From Oscillospiraceae bacterium (lineage in GTDB: Bacteria; Bacillota; Clostridia; Oscillospirales; JAAYXM01), in assembly GCA_015068085.1 (NCBI GenBank), contig SVLF01000018.1, positions 1-44,471 on the forward strand: a DNA stretch of 44,471 bases, written 5' to 3'. The notes under the pieces are model-generated. The model did not search any database and had not been told where the DNA came from. It worked only from the letters and a program-made list of their open reading frames with translations. Shown piece by piece: positions 1 through 9,387 of this stretch. Position 1 is the stretch's first letter, and the number at the start of each line of letters is the position of its first letter. A program made the translations under genes and the position numbers.

Positions 1-1016
1 TAAAGCGTGGATTTTCCGCCGCCGTGATCAATAACAACGTAGTTTCCGTAGCCCTTGCTCGACCACCCCGCAACAACAACCGTACCGCTGTTTGCGGCAT
101 ATATCTCAGTGCCCATACCCGAGCCGATGTCAATACCGGTATGCATTGAGGTTTTTCTCGTTATCGGGTCCTTACGCGTTCCGTACGGAGATGTTATTCT
201 CGTCGCCTTTGTCGGCCAGCGGAACTCACCGCCCACATACTTCGACGAGCTCGAATTTGAAAGAAGCTTCTGCAGCGATGCGCGCGCCGCATCCATTGCC
301 CGTTCAGCTTCGTTAAATGCTTTTTCATATTCAGCCGCTGAGGTATTCAGGGATTTAAGCAATGCGTTTGCATCCTTATACTGGCTTTCGAGCGAGTTTT
401 GCTTTGCAACAAGATTTTTCTTTGCCGATGCCTGTTCTGTGCGCGCCGCATCGAGAACCGCTTTCTTGCTTGCTATCTCTTCGCGCGTTGCCGCAAGCGC
501 CGCAACAAGCTTTTTATCTCCCTCAACCACGCTTCCGATAAGCTCTGTTCTTGTCAGCATATCCGAGAAGCTGTCTGCTGCAAGGATTATACCCAGCATG
601 GATGCCGAGCCTTCCTCTTCCATAATTCTCACGCGCTTAAGGAAATCGTCCGTCTGCTTCTGTTCCTCTGCCTGTGCCGCCGAAAGCTCCGCTGCCGCTG
701 CGGCAATCTTCGTATCAAGCGCAGAAATCAGCTCGTTTATCGTGTCAACTTCTTTTTCGGTAACGTCTATCTGTTGGTCAAGAGCCGCTTTTTTTGTCAT
801 TGTGGACTGTTTTTTAGACTCTATCGCCTTTAGCTCTTTTTGTATTTTTGACTTTTGCTTTTCTAAGCTTGAGAGCTTGCTGTTAAGGCTTGAAACGCTC
901 TCTGCCGCATCTGCGCTGTTTACCGAAACGATCTCTGCAATAAACGCAAACGCAAGAGAAAAAACTATTGCTCCCGCAATAACGGCGGATATTATGCGAA
1001 CTGTTTTTTGGCTCAC
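1..1016 (-). CDS. Coiled-coil M23 peptidoglycan hydrolase (EnvC/PcsB-like), 3' end cut by window
   Basis: A surface peptidoglycan hydrolase or hydrolase activator expected to be gated by the FtsEX complex encoded just upstream. The GTG start at 1016 is chosen because a GGAGGG ribosome binding site lies about 8 bases before it and translation runs straight into a membrane/signal segment (about residues 8-25). Residues about 30-240 are heptad-like, rich in Ala, Lys, Glu and Gln, a long coiled coil. From about residue 265 an M23 (LytM) domain begins, with the zinc-ligand segment HTGID visible, and it runs off the window before the second HxH motif. It lies 42 bp after ftsX on the same strand, the usual order ftsE-ftsX-hydrolase. 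Whether the metal site is complete (active enzyme) or degenerate (activator) cannot be decided because the C-terminus is missing. Confidence 0.88.
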   Translation of the reverse strand, partial: MSQKTVRIISAVIAGAIVFSLAFAFIAEIVSVNSADAAESVSSLNSKLSSLEKQKSKIQKELKAIESKKQSTMTKKAALDQQIDVTEKEVDTINELISALDTKIAAAAAELSAAQAEEQKQTDDFLKRVRIMEEEGSASMLGIILAADSFSDMLTRTELIGSVVEGDKKLVAALAATREEIASKKAVLDAARTEQASAKKNLVAKQNSLESQYKDANALLKSLNTSAAEYEKAFNEAERAMDAARASLQKLLSNSSSSKYVGGEFRWPTKATRITSPYGTRKDPITRKTSMHTGIDIGSGMGTEIYAANSGTVVVAGWSSKGYGNYVVIDHGGGKSTL

Positions 1017-1058
1017 AGAAAAGCCCTCCTTTTTATTATATCCATTTATTGGTGGATT

Positions 1059-1946
1059 TCAGACCTTTAAGAACTTATGCAATGTAATCGCGCTTCCGAC
1101 ACCGCCGACAAGAACGCCGACACCGTAAAACATCATAAGGATATATCCGATTATATCCCCGAACGATACGTTTGGCATAAAGCTTATCGAGGACAGCGCC
1201 GCCGCAACGACATACTCATACACCGCCCACTGCAAAAACAGTGCAAGCGTAGCCCCCGCAATACCTATAAGAAGGCCCTCTATAACAAACGGAATGCGTA
1301 CAAAGCCGTTTGTAGCTCCTATCATCTTCATTATTGCAATTTCCTCACGTCTGTTGAACATCGTAAGGTTTACCGTATTTGATATGATGAATACCGAAAC
1401 AAGAGCGAGGATGAGAATGAGCACGGCGCAGATTGCCGTTACAACATCTCTTACCTGAATTATTCTGTCGGATATGTCGCTCCGGGCGCGGACGTTTGCA
1501 ACGCCCTCGATAGCTTCAAGGGCCTGTGCCGCACGCTTTGTGGCGTGGATATCGTGAAGCTTTATGGTAAAGCGGTCGCGCAGGGGGTTGCGTTCTTCAA
1601 GCCCCTCAAGAATGCCGCTGTCGTCTCCAAAATCCTTTTTGAAGTTTTCAAGAGCCTGCTCCTTTGTCATATAGACTGCAGATTCAACCTCTTTCACCGC
1701 AACAATCTCACTTTCCAGCGCGCGTGCCTGCTCACCGGTATAGCTTTCGTCAATAAATACAACAATTTCGTTTTTATTCTCAACATCTTCAAGCACCTTA
1801 TCGACATTCACCGCAACAAGCGAAAAGCTTCCCATAAGCAGAAGACACGCAGTTATAACGCTCATTGCCGCAAAGCTCATAAGACGATGGGAGAAAATGC
1901 TTGATATCCCCTCGCGGAGAAAGTATGTAATATTATAAAGTCTCAT
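1059..1946 (-). CDS. ftsX: Cell-division ABC transporter permease FtsX
   Basis: Membrane subunit of the FtsEX complex, which couples ATP hydrolysis by FtsE to activation of extracellular peptidoglycan hydrolases at the septum. The 295-residue length and topology fit FtsX: an N-terminal cytoplasmic stretch, one membrane helix at about 22-44, a large extracellular domain to about residue 165, then three more helices (about 170-195, 220-242, 265-290). The start overlaps the end of ftsE by 14 bases, indicating translational coupling. The downstream neighbour is a coiled-coil M23 protein, the expected partner of the extracellular loop. No anomalies seen. Confidence 0.95.
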   Translation of the reverse strand: MRLYNITYFLREGISSIFSHRLMSFAAMSVITACLLLMGSFSLVAVNVDKVLEDVENKNEIVVFIDESYTGEQARALESEIVAVKEVESAVYMTKEQALENFKKDFGDDSGILEGLEERNPLRDRFTIKLHDIHATKRAAQALEAIEGVANVRARSDISDRIIQVRDVVTAICAVLILILALVSVFIISNTVNLTMFNRREEIAIMKMIGATNGFVRIPFVIEGLLIGIAGATLALFLQWAVYEYVVAAALSSISFMPNVSFGDIIGYILMMFYGVGVLVGGVGSAITLHKFLKV

Positions 1947-2622
1947 TCTGATAGTACCCGCCTGTTCTGTCGCTCACGATACGACCGCTGTCTATCGCGA
2001 TAACGCGCTTTGAAAATTCGTTTACGAGCTCACGCTCATGCGTAACAACGAGCACGGTTGTCCCAAGCTCATTGATTTTTTCAAGAAGACTCATTATCTC
2101 AATTGACATTTTCGGATCAAGGTTTCCCGTAGGCTCGTCCGCAATTATCATGCTGGGGTTGTTTACAAGCGCACGCGCAACCGCGACCCTCTGCCGCTCA
2201 CCGCCGGAAAGCTCGTTCGGGAACGACTTCATCTTGCGGTCAAGTCCGACAAGCTTTAACACATACGGAACGCGGCTTTTTATGATCCGCGGCGGCGCAC
2301 CGACGGCACGCATCGCAAACGCTACGTTTTCATACACCGTTTTCTTATCTATCAGCCGGAAATCCTGAAACACAACGCCTACTGTGCGGCGAAGCTCCGG
2401 CACCTTTGACGGCTTTATTCTGTTTAAGTTAAAACCGTTCACAATCCCCCTTCCGGAGGTCATTTTCACTTCACTTGTAAGTATCTTTACTATAGTTGAT
2501 TTTCCCGAAGCAGAAGAACCGACGAGGAACACAAATTCGCCGTCATCTATCTTCAGATTTATACCCGACAGCGCAGGTGTTCCGTTTTCATACACCTTGC
2601 AAACATCGAGAAGCCTAACCAT
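1933..2622 (-). CDS. ftsE: Cell-division ATP-binding protein FtsE
   Basis: Cytoplasmic ATPase of the FtsEX complex. At 229 residues it is the normal FtsE length. Visible motifs are a Walker A of the form GSSASGKST (about residues 35-43), the Q-loop in VFQDFRL, the ABC signature LSGGERQR, and Walker B plus D-loop in IIADEPTGNLDP. The second Walker A residue is Ser rather than the common Pro, a tolerated variation. The gene lies 45 bp after a PucR-type regulator and overlaps ftsX by 14 bases. An AAAGGA ribosome binding site is present about 11 bases before the ATG. Confidence 0.96.
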   Translation of the reverse strand: MVRLLDVCKVYENGTPALSGINLKIDDGEFVFLVGSSASGKSTIVKILTSEVKMTSGRGIVNGFNLNRIKPSKVPELRRTVGVVFQDFRLIDKKTVYENVAFAMRAVGAPPRIIKSRVPYVLKLVGLDRKMKSFPNELSGGERQRVAVARALVNNPSMIIADEPTGNLDPKMSIEIMSLLEKINELGTTVLVVTHERELVNEFSKRVIAIDSGRIVSDRTGGYYQNETL

Positions 2623-2667
2623 TTATTCCACATTCCTTTCCGCAAAAAGCAGGTATGAGCACAACAT

Positions 2668-3759
2668 TTAAAATGCTGTGCCCTGGATTGACAAATATTT
2701 CTTTACCATAAGGGCAACCTTGAAAATAATTGCGTGGTCAAACTCCCGGAGGTCAAGCCCTGTTATTTTCTTGATTTTTTCAAGGCGGTAGACAAGCGTA
2801 TTTCTGTGGACAAACAGATTGCGCGACGTTTCCGACACGTTGAGATTGTTTTCAAAGAATTTCTGTATCGTCATAAGTGTTTCGGAATCAAGCTGTTCAA
2901 GAGAGTTATCCTTGAACACCTCCGAAAGAAACATCTGGCAAATAGTTGTCGGAAGCTGATAAATAAGCCTGCCGATACCAAGGTTTTCATAGCTCATTAC
3001 ATCCCGCTCGGTATCAAACATCTTTCCTATGTTTATTGCAGACTGCGCCTCTTTATAGGAAACGGCAATATCCTTAAGGGACGGTGCAACCTTTCCTATA
3101 CCGATTTCGGTTTTTGCAAGAAGCTCGGCTTTCAGCGTGTCGCGGATGCTCTCCGCAACCTTTATGAATTGCTTGGTTTCCGTATCCTTCGCAGTTTCGC
3201 TTATTACCGCAATTTCTGTCTCGCTTACGCTGACAACATAGTCCTTGTCCTTATCCGGAAACATATTAGATACGATATCCACCGCCGCGGTGTCCGCACC
3301 GTCAACCTGACGGATGAGATAAACAATGTGCGGAACATCCAGCGAAAGACGAAGCTCGTTTGCCTTCATATATATGTCGCCGGAGAGAATATTGTCCAGT
3401 ATTACGTTCTTGATAAACGTTGCGCGGTCGTGCTTTTCGTCGTAGTACTTCTTTGCATTTCCCACCGCAAGAGAAGCCATAACGGCAAGACTTCTGGCAT
3501 ATTCATCCTCACCCGAAACGAATATGACATACTCAAACCTCGCACCGGGCGTCGCCACGGGCTTATATGTATCGCCGTCAAAAACAATGTACGAGCCTAT
3601 CATCTCCTCAAGAGCATCAAGCGCGTTTTCACGCAAGCTTCCCTTAAGGCTCTGGTCAGTACAGGCAACAACCTCGCCCGTAACGTTCATAACGCCGATC
3701 GTGCGGTCGGTTGCCTCCTTCATCTGAAGTATAGTATTCTGAAGCATTTTCCAAGCCAT
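2668..3759 (-). CDS. PucR/CdaR-family transcriptional regulator
   Basis: Probable DNA-binding regulator of 363 residues. The last about 60 residues (from about 300) form the PucR C-terminal helix-turn-helix (HTH_30) with the characteristic segment NLNVSETSRNLFVHRNTLVYRLEK. The middle (about 130-290) resembles the GGDEF-like domain of CdaR-type regulators. The N-terminal about 120 residues look like a small-molecule sensor, but no ligand motif can be read. It is the first gene of the transcription unit leading into ftsE-ftsX-M23 and has its own promoter. The signal it senses is unknown. Autoregulation or control of ftsEX is inference from position only. Confidence 0.85.
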   Translation of the reverse strand: MAWKMLQNTILQMKEATDRTIGVMNVTGEVVACTDQSLKGSLRENALDALEEMIGSYIVFDGDTYKPVATPGARFEYVIFVSGEDEYARSLAVMASLAVGNAKKYYDEKHDRATFIKNVILDNILSGDIYMKANELRLSLDVPHIVYLIRQVDGADTAAVDIVSNMFPDKDKDYVVSVSETEIAVISETAKDTETKQFIKVAESIRDTLKAELLAKTEIGIGKVAPSLKDIAVSYKEAQSAINIGKMFDTERDVMSYENLGIGRLIYQLPTTICQMFLSEVFKDNSLEQLDSETLMTIQKFFENNLNVSETSRNLFVHRNTLVYRLEKIKKITGLDLREFDHAIIFKVALMVKKYLSIQGTAF

Positions 3760-3801
3760 ATATTCAACCCGTCCTTACAAAAACATACTGTGTCGTATTA
3801 T

Positions 3802-3830
3802 ATTGTACCAAATTCCGTATGTAAAATCAA
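3802..3830 (-). promoter_or_regulatory. Sigma-A-type promoter for the PucR-ftsEX unit
   Basis: On the minus strand TTGATT (3825-3830) is followed after exactly 17 bases by TACAAT (3802-3807), about 42 bases upstream of the regulator start at 3759. The spacing is optimal and the region between the end of ribF (3851) and this gene is otherwise A+T-rich and empty. Confidence 0.7.
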
Positions 3831-3850
3831 TGAATTTTCTGTAAAAATAT

Positions 3851-4735
3851 CTAAAAATCCGTCTTTGCCTGCATTACATCCTTCTCTATACGCTCGCGAA
3901 GCGTCTCAACCGAGGAAAACTTTTCCTCTCCGCGCATAAATTTCACAAGCTCAAGCTTGATTTTCCTGCCGTATAAATCTCCCGAAAAATCTATGATAAA
4001 CGTTTCTGCCCGCGGACACTTCCCACTTGATACCGTAGGGCGCACGCCGATGTTGGTCACGCCCCTGTACATTTTACCGTCCACCGTCACACGGGATAAA
4101 TACACACCGTGCTTTACGCACAAAACATCTTTCTGTATCTCCTGATTTGCCGTGGGGAAACCCAGATCTTTGCCAAGCTGCGCACCGCGCGTAACCTCAC
4201 CTATAATGCAGTGGTAATGTCCCAGAAGCTCGCGCGCCGTTGCCATATCTCCCGCAACAATATATTCGCGTATGCGCGAAGAGCTCACTGCTTCGCCATA
4301 AAGCTTTACCTCATCTACTATATCACAGCCGATTCCGTTTTCTTCACAAAGCCTCAAAAGCGATGCAGCATCGCATTTCCCACCCTTACCGAAGCGGAAA
4401 TCAAAACCGGCAACAACATGGCACGCCGCAAGCTCTTTTTTTATAACTTCATTCACAAAAGCTTCACCTGAAAGCGATGAATATTCTTTTGTAAATTCCT
4501 TTACGATTATATCGGATATACCGTACAGCTCACGCATAAGAGCGCACCGTTCCTCTGTTGTGTTGATAAGCTTTACGGCAGATGACGCAACAATAGATGA
4601 CGGATGGTTTGAATACGTCATCACGGCAGCAGAGGCTCCCTTTTCACGAGCTCTGCGCACCGTCATTTCAAGCAACGCTCCGTGGCCGATATGTACGCCG
4701 TCAAAAAAGCCGAGAGCAACAACTCTTTTTTTCAT
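3851..4735 (-). CDS. ribF: Bifunctional riboflavin kinase / FAD synthetase RibF
   Basis: Converts riboflavin to FMN and FMN to FAD. At 294 residues it is slightly shorter than typical. The N-terminal adenylyltransferase domain shows GFFDGVHIGH (residues 9-18), the FDFRFGKGG segment near 112 and the SSSRIREYI motif near 160. The C-terminal riboflavin kinase domain starts near 175 and contains GAQLGKDLGFPTAN. The start ATG overlaps the truB stop by four bases. It is the last gene of the rimP operon, a common Firmicute arrangement. Confidence 0.95.
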   Translation of the reverse strand: MKKRVVALGFFDGVHIGHGALLEMTVRRAREKGASAAVMTYSNHPSSIVASSAVKLINTTEERCALMRELYGISDIIVKEFTKEYSSLSGEAFVNEVIKKELAACHVVAGFDFRFGKGGKCDAASLLRLCEENGIGCDIVDEVKLYGEAVSSSRIREYIVAGDMATARELLGHYHCIIGEVTRGAQLGKDLGFPTANQEIQKDVLCVKHGVYLSRVTVDGKMYRGVTNIGVRPTVSSGKCPRAETFIIDFSGDLYGRKIKLELVKFMRGEEKFSSVETLRERIEKDVMQAKTDF

Positions 4736-5592
4736 CCCTGCACCTCAAAAAAACTTTTCACCGTTACAAGCGCACCGCTCTTATCCCCGCGCGCAAGCAT
4801 AAGAAACTCGCCGTTTTCCGAATAGACACGGTATATAACTCCATCCTCTGCATTTCCCGGAACCGGCGCACCGTTGCGGCACTTTTTCTCACCTTTTGCA
4901 TCAATCGTCACGGAGCTATATTCAGAAAACATAAAATCAACCGGCAGAAGAGTCGGCTCTGCTTCCGTTTCCTCTATAGTTTTCGCGCGATCTATCGTGA
5001 AAATACCTGATTTTGTTCTGCGCAATGCCGTCATTGACGCACCGCAGCCGAGCTTTTCTCCAATATCGTATATCAGCGTGCGGATATATGTGCCCTTTGA
5101 GCACGAAACCTCAATTTCATACTCATCATCGCCCACATAAGACGGATTTATGGAATGAATTATAATTTTTCTTGCTTCACGCTCTACCGTTTTTCCCTCG
5201 CGCGCAAGCTTGTAAAGCGCAACGCCGTCCACCTTCAATGCGGAATACATCGGCGGGGTCTGCAAAATTTCTCCGCAAAAGCTGCGGCATACGTCAAAAA
5301 CCTGTTCCTGTGACACACTGACAGGTCTCTCTTCAATCACGGTCCCCGTTATATCCTGAGTATCCGTAACAACGCCGAGACGAAAACGCGCAATATATGC
5401 TTTTTCATCGCACAGTGCAAATTCACACGCGCGCGTTGCACGTCCTACAAACACTGGCAGAACTCCCGTTGCCATAGGGTCAAGCGTTCCCGAATGCCCC
5501 ACACGGCGTGTGCCGAATATCTTACGCATACGCGAAACAACACCGTGAGACGTAATTCCCGCAGGCTTGTCTATAATCACAATTCCGTTCAT
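4732..5592 (-). CDS. truB: tRNA pseudouridine-55 synthase TruB
   Basis: Isomerises U55 in the T-loop of tRNAs. The 286-residue protein begins NGIVIIDKPAGITSH and carries the catalytic block GHSGTLDPMATGVLPV with the active-site Asp near residue 38, followed further on by the conserved YSALKVDGVALYKLAREG segment. A short PUA-like tail follows residue 230. It is separated from rbfA::nrnA by 57 bp containing a perfect hairpin, and overlaps ribF by 4 bp. Confidence 0.96.
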   Translation of the reverse strand: MNGIVIIDKPAGITSHGVVSRMRKIFGTRRVGHSGTLDPMATGVLPVFVGRATRACEFALCDEKAYIARFRLGVVTDTQDITGTVIEERPVSVSQEQVFDVCRSFCGEILQTPPMYSALKVDGVALYKLAREGKTVEREARKIIIHSINPSYVGDDEYEIEVSCSKGTYIRTLIYDIGEKLGCGASMTALRRTKSGIFTIDRAKTIEETEAEPTLLPVDFMFSEYSSVTIDAKGEKKCRNGAPVPGNAEDGVIYRVYSENGEFLMLARGDKSGALVTVKSFFEVQG

Positions 5593-5614
5593 TTTATACC
5601 TCTTTTTTTAAGCA

Positions 5615-5650
5615 GTTTTTGCGGAACACAGCAAAGTGTTCCGCAAAAAC
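5615..5650 (-). other. Intercistronic perfect hairpin between rbfA::nrnA and truB
   Basis: GTTTTTGCGGAACAC (5615-5629) and its exact reverse complement (5636-5650) are separated by six bases, a 15-bp perfect stem. It abuts the TAG stop of the upstream gene. On the minus (transcript) strand the 3' arm is followed by TGCTTAAAAAAAG, so there is no U-run and it is not a normal intrinsic terminator. It may be an mRNA-stabilising or processing hairpin inside the operon. Confidence 0.75.
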
Positions 5651-6954
5651 TAAAACAAATCCAATTCTTCAAGATATGCGCAGATAAGCTTCTCCGCATC
5701 ATCAAGCGACACGTCAAGCGTGCAGCCTGCGGCGCGCTCGTGCCCGCCGCCTCCGAAATGTGCACAAAGCTCCGCACAATCGGCGTTTTCATCCGAGCGC
5801 ATAGACACCTTTGCCTTGCCGTCACGCTCGTGGATGTAAATACCGAGAGAAACGCCACGCGCAACACGCGCAAGCGCGGATATGCCGTCAAGGTCGTCCT
5901 CCGTTGCACCGATTTTTTCTATAGTTTCGTTATTAAGCTTAATAACGCACACTTTTCCGCCGAACACAAGCTTCATTCCTCCGAGAATTTCCGCTTCAAG
6001 AGCAATTCTCTCAGGTGTTTTTTCTATGAAAAACTCGCGGTTTATACCCTCAAAATCCGCGCCGTGAGCAATGAGCTCTGCCGCTTTTCTGTGGGTTTCC
6101 GGCGTGGTGTTTGCGTGCAGGAATCTGCCTGTATCTGTTGCAATTGCAACATAAAGAGCATTTGAAAGCTTTTTTGTAAGCTTTATGCCCATCTCCATGG
6201 CGAGATCGTAAATAATCTCTCCGCAAGCCGCCGCATCGGAAATGACACAGGCAAGGCGCGAATAGGTACGATGCGTTACATGATGGTCGATAACAAGCTC
6301 AACATCATCTGCAAACGCTTCACTTTCCTTGGAGAGAAGCTTTTTGTCTGCACAGTCAACCGCAATAACACATTTCGGAGAAAAATCCTCCGGTGCAAGA
6401 TACGGGCGCACTACCTTAGTAAGCTTTTTATTAAACTCGGGATTTCTGAAAATATACGCATTCTTTCCCGCCGCACGCAGGATAAGCGCAAGAGCCGCCG
6501 CACTTCCCGCGGCATCGCCGTCCGGGCTTTTGTGCGTGAGAATCATCACGTCATCGCGCGTTTTGAGAAACTGTGCAACCCCCGCAACGTCAAGCGTGCG
6601 CTTTTTGCTGTCCTCACGCGCAACGTTCTCAATAAGCTCCATTATATGCGTTCCGGTGACAATTGAGTTGTCGGCAATGAACGTAAGCTCCGGCGTATGG
6701 CGGAGCGAAAGGCGCTTTGCCGCCTCACGGCGCAGATATCCCGATGCCGAAACAAGCCCGCGGATGCAATCGCGCTTCTTCGCTTCATCACCGAGAACGC
6801 TTACATAAACGCGCGCACTTCCGAGATCCGATGCCGTTTCGACACGGACAATGCTCACAAGCCCCGATACGCGCGGATCACGCACCGTGCGGATAAGCTC
6901 GGAAAGAACTCTCAGCATTTCATCGTTTACACGACCTATACGTACACTTCCCAT
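5650..6954 (-). CDS. Fusion of ribosome-binding factor RbfA with DHH phosphoesterase NrnA
   Basis: A single uninterrupted frame encodes two normally separate proteins. Residues 1 to about 115 match RbfA, a KH-fold factor for 30S maturation (VNDEMLRVLSELI near the start; TPELTFIADNSI near 88-99 is the RbfA C-terminal signature). After a linker of about ten residues, an NrnA-type nanoRNase/pAp phosphatase follows, with the DxD block HKSPDGDAAGS (141-151), a second Asp motif AVDCAD, the DHH motif IDHH and the C-terminal DHHA1 substrate loop GGGGHERAAG. The ATG at 6954 is preferred over an upstream TTG (6960) because AAAGGA sits about ten bases before it. rbfA and nrnA are commonly adjacent in Firmicutes, so fusion by loss of the intervening stop is plausible. 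Cytoplasmic. A sequencing frameshift could also create it, though both halves look intact. Confidence 0.9.
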   Translation of the reverse strand: MGSVRIGRVNDEMLRVLSELIRTVRDPRVSGLVSIVRVETASDLGSARVYVSVLGDEAKKRDCIRGLVSASGYLRREAAKRLSLRHTPELTFIADNSIVTGTHIMELIENVAREDSKKRTLDVAGVAQFLKTRDDVMILTHKSPDGDAAGSAAALALILRAAGKNAYIFRNPEFNKKLTKVVRPYLAPEDFSPKCVIAVDCADKKLLSKESEAFADDVELVIDHHVTHRTYSRLACVISDAAACGEIIYDLAMEMGIKLTKKLSNALYVAIATDTGRFLHANTTPETHRKAAELIAHGADFEGINREFFIEKTPERIALEAEILGGMKLVFGGKVCVIKLNNETIEKIGATEDDLDGISALARVARGVSLGIYIHERDGKAKVSMRSDENADCAELCAHFGGGGHERAAGCTLDVSLDDAEKLICAYLEELDLF

Positions 6955-6960
6955 AAACAA

Positions 6961-9348
6961 TTAATCCTTTACTTCTACCATTTCATAAGCTTCAACAACG
7001 TCGCCTTCCTTGATGTCGTTGAAGTTTTCAACACTCAAGCCGCACTCATATCCGGAGGCAACTTCCTTAGCATCGTCTTTAAATCTCTTGAGCGATGCAA
7101 GAGTTCCGTCGTACACAACAACGCCGTCGCGGACAACGCGGACGCTTGCGTTTCTTGTAATCTTACCGTCTGTGACATGGCATCCTGCAATCGTTCCGAT
7201 TTTGGATACCTTGAAGGTCTGACGGATTTCTGCATGACCGAGGACTTCTTCGCGGAATTTCGGAGCGAGAAGACCTTTCATAGCCGCTTCCATTTCTTCT
7301 ATGCAATCGTAAATTATGCGGTATGTGCGGACATCTGTTCCCGATGCCTCTGCACTGTCGCGCGCACCTGCATCCGGACGGACGTTAAATCCGACAACGA
7401 TAGCGTTTGATGCGGATGCAAGGAGAATATCAGACTCGTTGATAGCGCCGACACCCGTGTGGATAACACGAACTCTTACCTCTTCATTTGTAAGCTTTTC
7501 AAGAGATGCCTTGACCGCCTCTGCAGTGCCCTTAACGTCTGCCTTGACGATGATGGGAAGCTCTTTTATCTCACCCTGCTGAATCTGATCAAAGAGGTCT
7601 TCAAGAGAAACCTTGCGCGTTGCCGCCTTATTAACCTCATCCTTTTCAGTCTGCTTACGCTGCTCAACAAGCTCACGTGCCATACGCTCATCATCTACGG
7701 CGTAGAAGATATCACCTGCGTTCGGAACCTCGGAAAGACCGATAATCTCAACCGGAACCGACGGGCCTGCAGTCTTTATCTTTCGGCCCTTGTCATCCGT
7801 CATTGCACGGATTCGACCAACGCTTGTTCCCGCAATGATAACATCACCGGAGTTAAGCGTTCCGTTTGAAACGAGAAGCGTTGCAACCGGACCGCGACCG
7901 CGGTCAAGCTTTGCTTCAACAACGGTACCCTTTGCAGCTCTGTCGGGATTTGCCTTAAGATCAAGCATATCCGCAGTGAGGATAACCATTTCAAGAAGCT
8001 CGTCGATGCCGTCTCCGCGCTTTGCGGAAATCGGGCATACGATGGTGCTTCCGCCCCACTCCTCCGGAACAAGCTCATATTCCGTGAGCTGCTGCTTTAT
8101 TCTGTCGGGGTTCGCGCCCTCGACATCCATTTTGTTTACCGCAACAACAATCGGAACATCCGCCGCCTTTGCGTGGTTTATGGCTTCAATCGTCTGCGGC
8201 ATGATTCCGTCATCCGCCGCAACAACAAGAATAACAACGTCCGTTACCTGAGCACCGCGGGCACGCATTGATGTGAACGCCTCGTGTCCGGGGGTGTCGA
8301 GGAAGGTTATCTTTCTTCCGTTTATCTCAACGCGGTAAGCACCGATATGCTGAGTAATGCCGCCGGCTTCGCCCGATGCAACGTTTGTCTTTCTCACAGC
8401 GTCGAGAAGCGATGTTTTACCGTGGTCAACGTGGCCCATAACAACAACTACCGGATCGCGTCCCTTGAGGTCCTCTGTGCGGTCCTCACTCTCGTCGATG
8501 AGCTTATCCTCTATCGTCACGATAACTTCCTTTTCAACCTTTGCACCCATTTCAAGCGCAACAATTGCGGCTGTATCGTAGTCGATAACATCAGAAATTG
8601 ATGCCATAACACCGAGCTTTATAAGCTGTTTTATAACATCCGCCGCCGTTCTCTTCATGCGTGAAGCAAGCTCTCCTACCGAGATTTCGTCCGGAATCAT
8701 AACGGTTACCTGAGGCTTTTTCTGAACCTGAGCCTCAAGCTTCTTCATCTTCTCCTGCTCTTCCTGACGGCGCTTATTACCGAAGTTCTGACCTCTTCTG
8801 TCCGAATTCTTCTTTATTTTCTGTTTCTGCACGCCGATATCGCGAACCTTATCGGGGACAAGGCTGTCTACGCGATCATCATACTTCGAAAGGTCAACCG
8901 AGCCGCCGCGAGTATCGATAACGTGAGTCTTAACACCCTTTTTCGTTGCGTATTCGGGTGCGGCATCCGTCTTGCGCTCAACCGGAGCTTCTTCCTTTTT
9001 CACATCGGAAGCTGCCGGCTTTGCCTTCTCCTTCTTTGCTGGTTCTTCCTTTTTCTCCTGCTTTGAAGCCTTTTCTGCTTTCTTTTCCCTCGGAGCTTTT
9101 TCCTTATTCTCCTGTACCGGTTCTTCTTTCTTCTCGCTGTAAACCTCGGACATAAGGCTTTCAAAGCTCTCGACCTGATGCTTCAGTGTGAGGACATCAA
9201 AAACTATGTTGAGCTCCTCATCCGTAAGCGCCTGCATATTGGACTTCGGTGCTTCGGAATATTTTGTAAGTATTTCGGTGATTACTTTTGCCGTAACGTC
9301 AAAATCCTTTGCGACATCACGGACTCTGTATTTCTGTAAACTGCTCAT
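6961..9348 (-). CDS. infB: Translation initiation factor IF-2
   Basis: GTPase that places initiator tRNA on the 30S subunit. The ATG at 9348 is chosen over a GTG four codons upstream because GGAGGTG is nine bases before it. Order of domains in 795 residues: IF2_N at 1-55, a highly charged Lys/Glu/Ala linker to about 215, a second IF2_N (about 220-275), the G domain with GHVDHGKT near 305, DTPGHEAF and NKMD, then the beta-barrel and C-terminal tRNA-binding domains. The stop codon is six bases before the rbfA start, so translation is likely coupled. Confidence 0.97.
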   Translation of the reverse strand: MSSLQKYRVRDVAKDFDVTAKVITEILTKYSEAPKSNMQALTDEELNIVFDVLTLKHQVESFESLMSEVYSEKKEEPVQENKEKAPREKKAEKASKQEKKEEPAKKEKAKPAASDVKKEEAPVERKTDAAPEYATKKGVKTHVIDTRGGSVDLSKYDDRVDSLVPDKVRDIGVQKQKIKKNSDRRGQNFGNKRRQEEQEKMKKLEAQVQKKPQVTVMIPDEISVGELASRMKRTAADVIKQLIKLGVMASISDVIDYDTAAIVALEMGAKVEKEVIVTIEDKLIDESEDRTEDLKGRDPVVVVMGHVDHGKTSLLDAVRKTNVASGEAGGITQHIGAYRVEINGRKITFLDTPGHEAFTSMRARGAQVTDVVILVVAADDGIMPQTIEAINHAKAADVPIVVAVNKMDVEGANPDRIKQQLTEYELVPEEWGGSTIVCPISAKRGDGIDELLEMVILTADMLDLKANPDRAAKGTVVEAKLDRGRGPVATLLVSNGTLNSGDVIIAGTSVGRIRAMTDDKGRKIKTAGPSVPVEIIGLSEVPNAGDIFYAVDDERMARELVEQRKQTEKDEVNKAATRKVSLEDLFDQIQQGEIKELPIIVKADVKGTAEAVKASLEKLTNEEVRVRVIHTGVGAINESDILLASASNAIVVGFNVRPDAGARDSAEASGTDVRTYRIIYDCIEEMEAAMKGLLAPKFREEVLGHAEIRQTFKVSKIGTIAGCHVTDGKITRNASVRVVRDGVVVYDGTLASLKRFKDDAKEVASGYECGLSVENFNDIKEGDVVEAYEMVEVKD

Positions 9349-9387
9349 ACAGCACTCCACCTCCGTTAATATTTCATATTCTGCGAT

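Noticed and set aside
55-1128. Long open frame on the plus strand (357 codons) over the M23 gene
   Set aside because: No ribosome binding site or family match; it is antisense to a coiled-coil M23 gene whose Ala/Lys/Glu-rich codons leave the opposite strand open.
2734-3939. 401-codon plus-strand frame opposite the PucR regulator
   Set aside because: Antisense shadow: low-complexity, no motif, and it runs through the regulator's own promoter.
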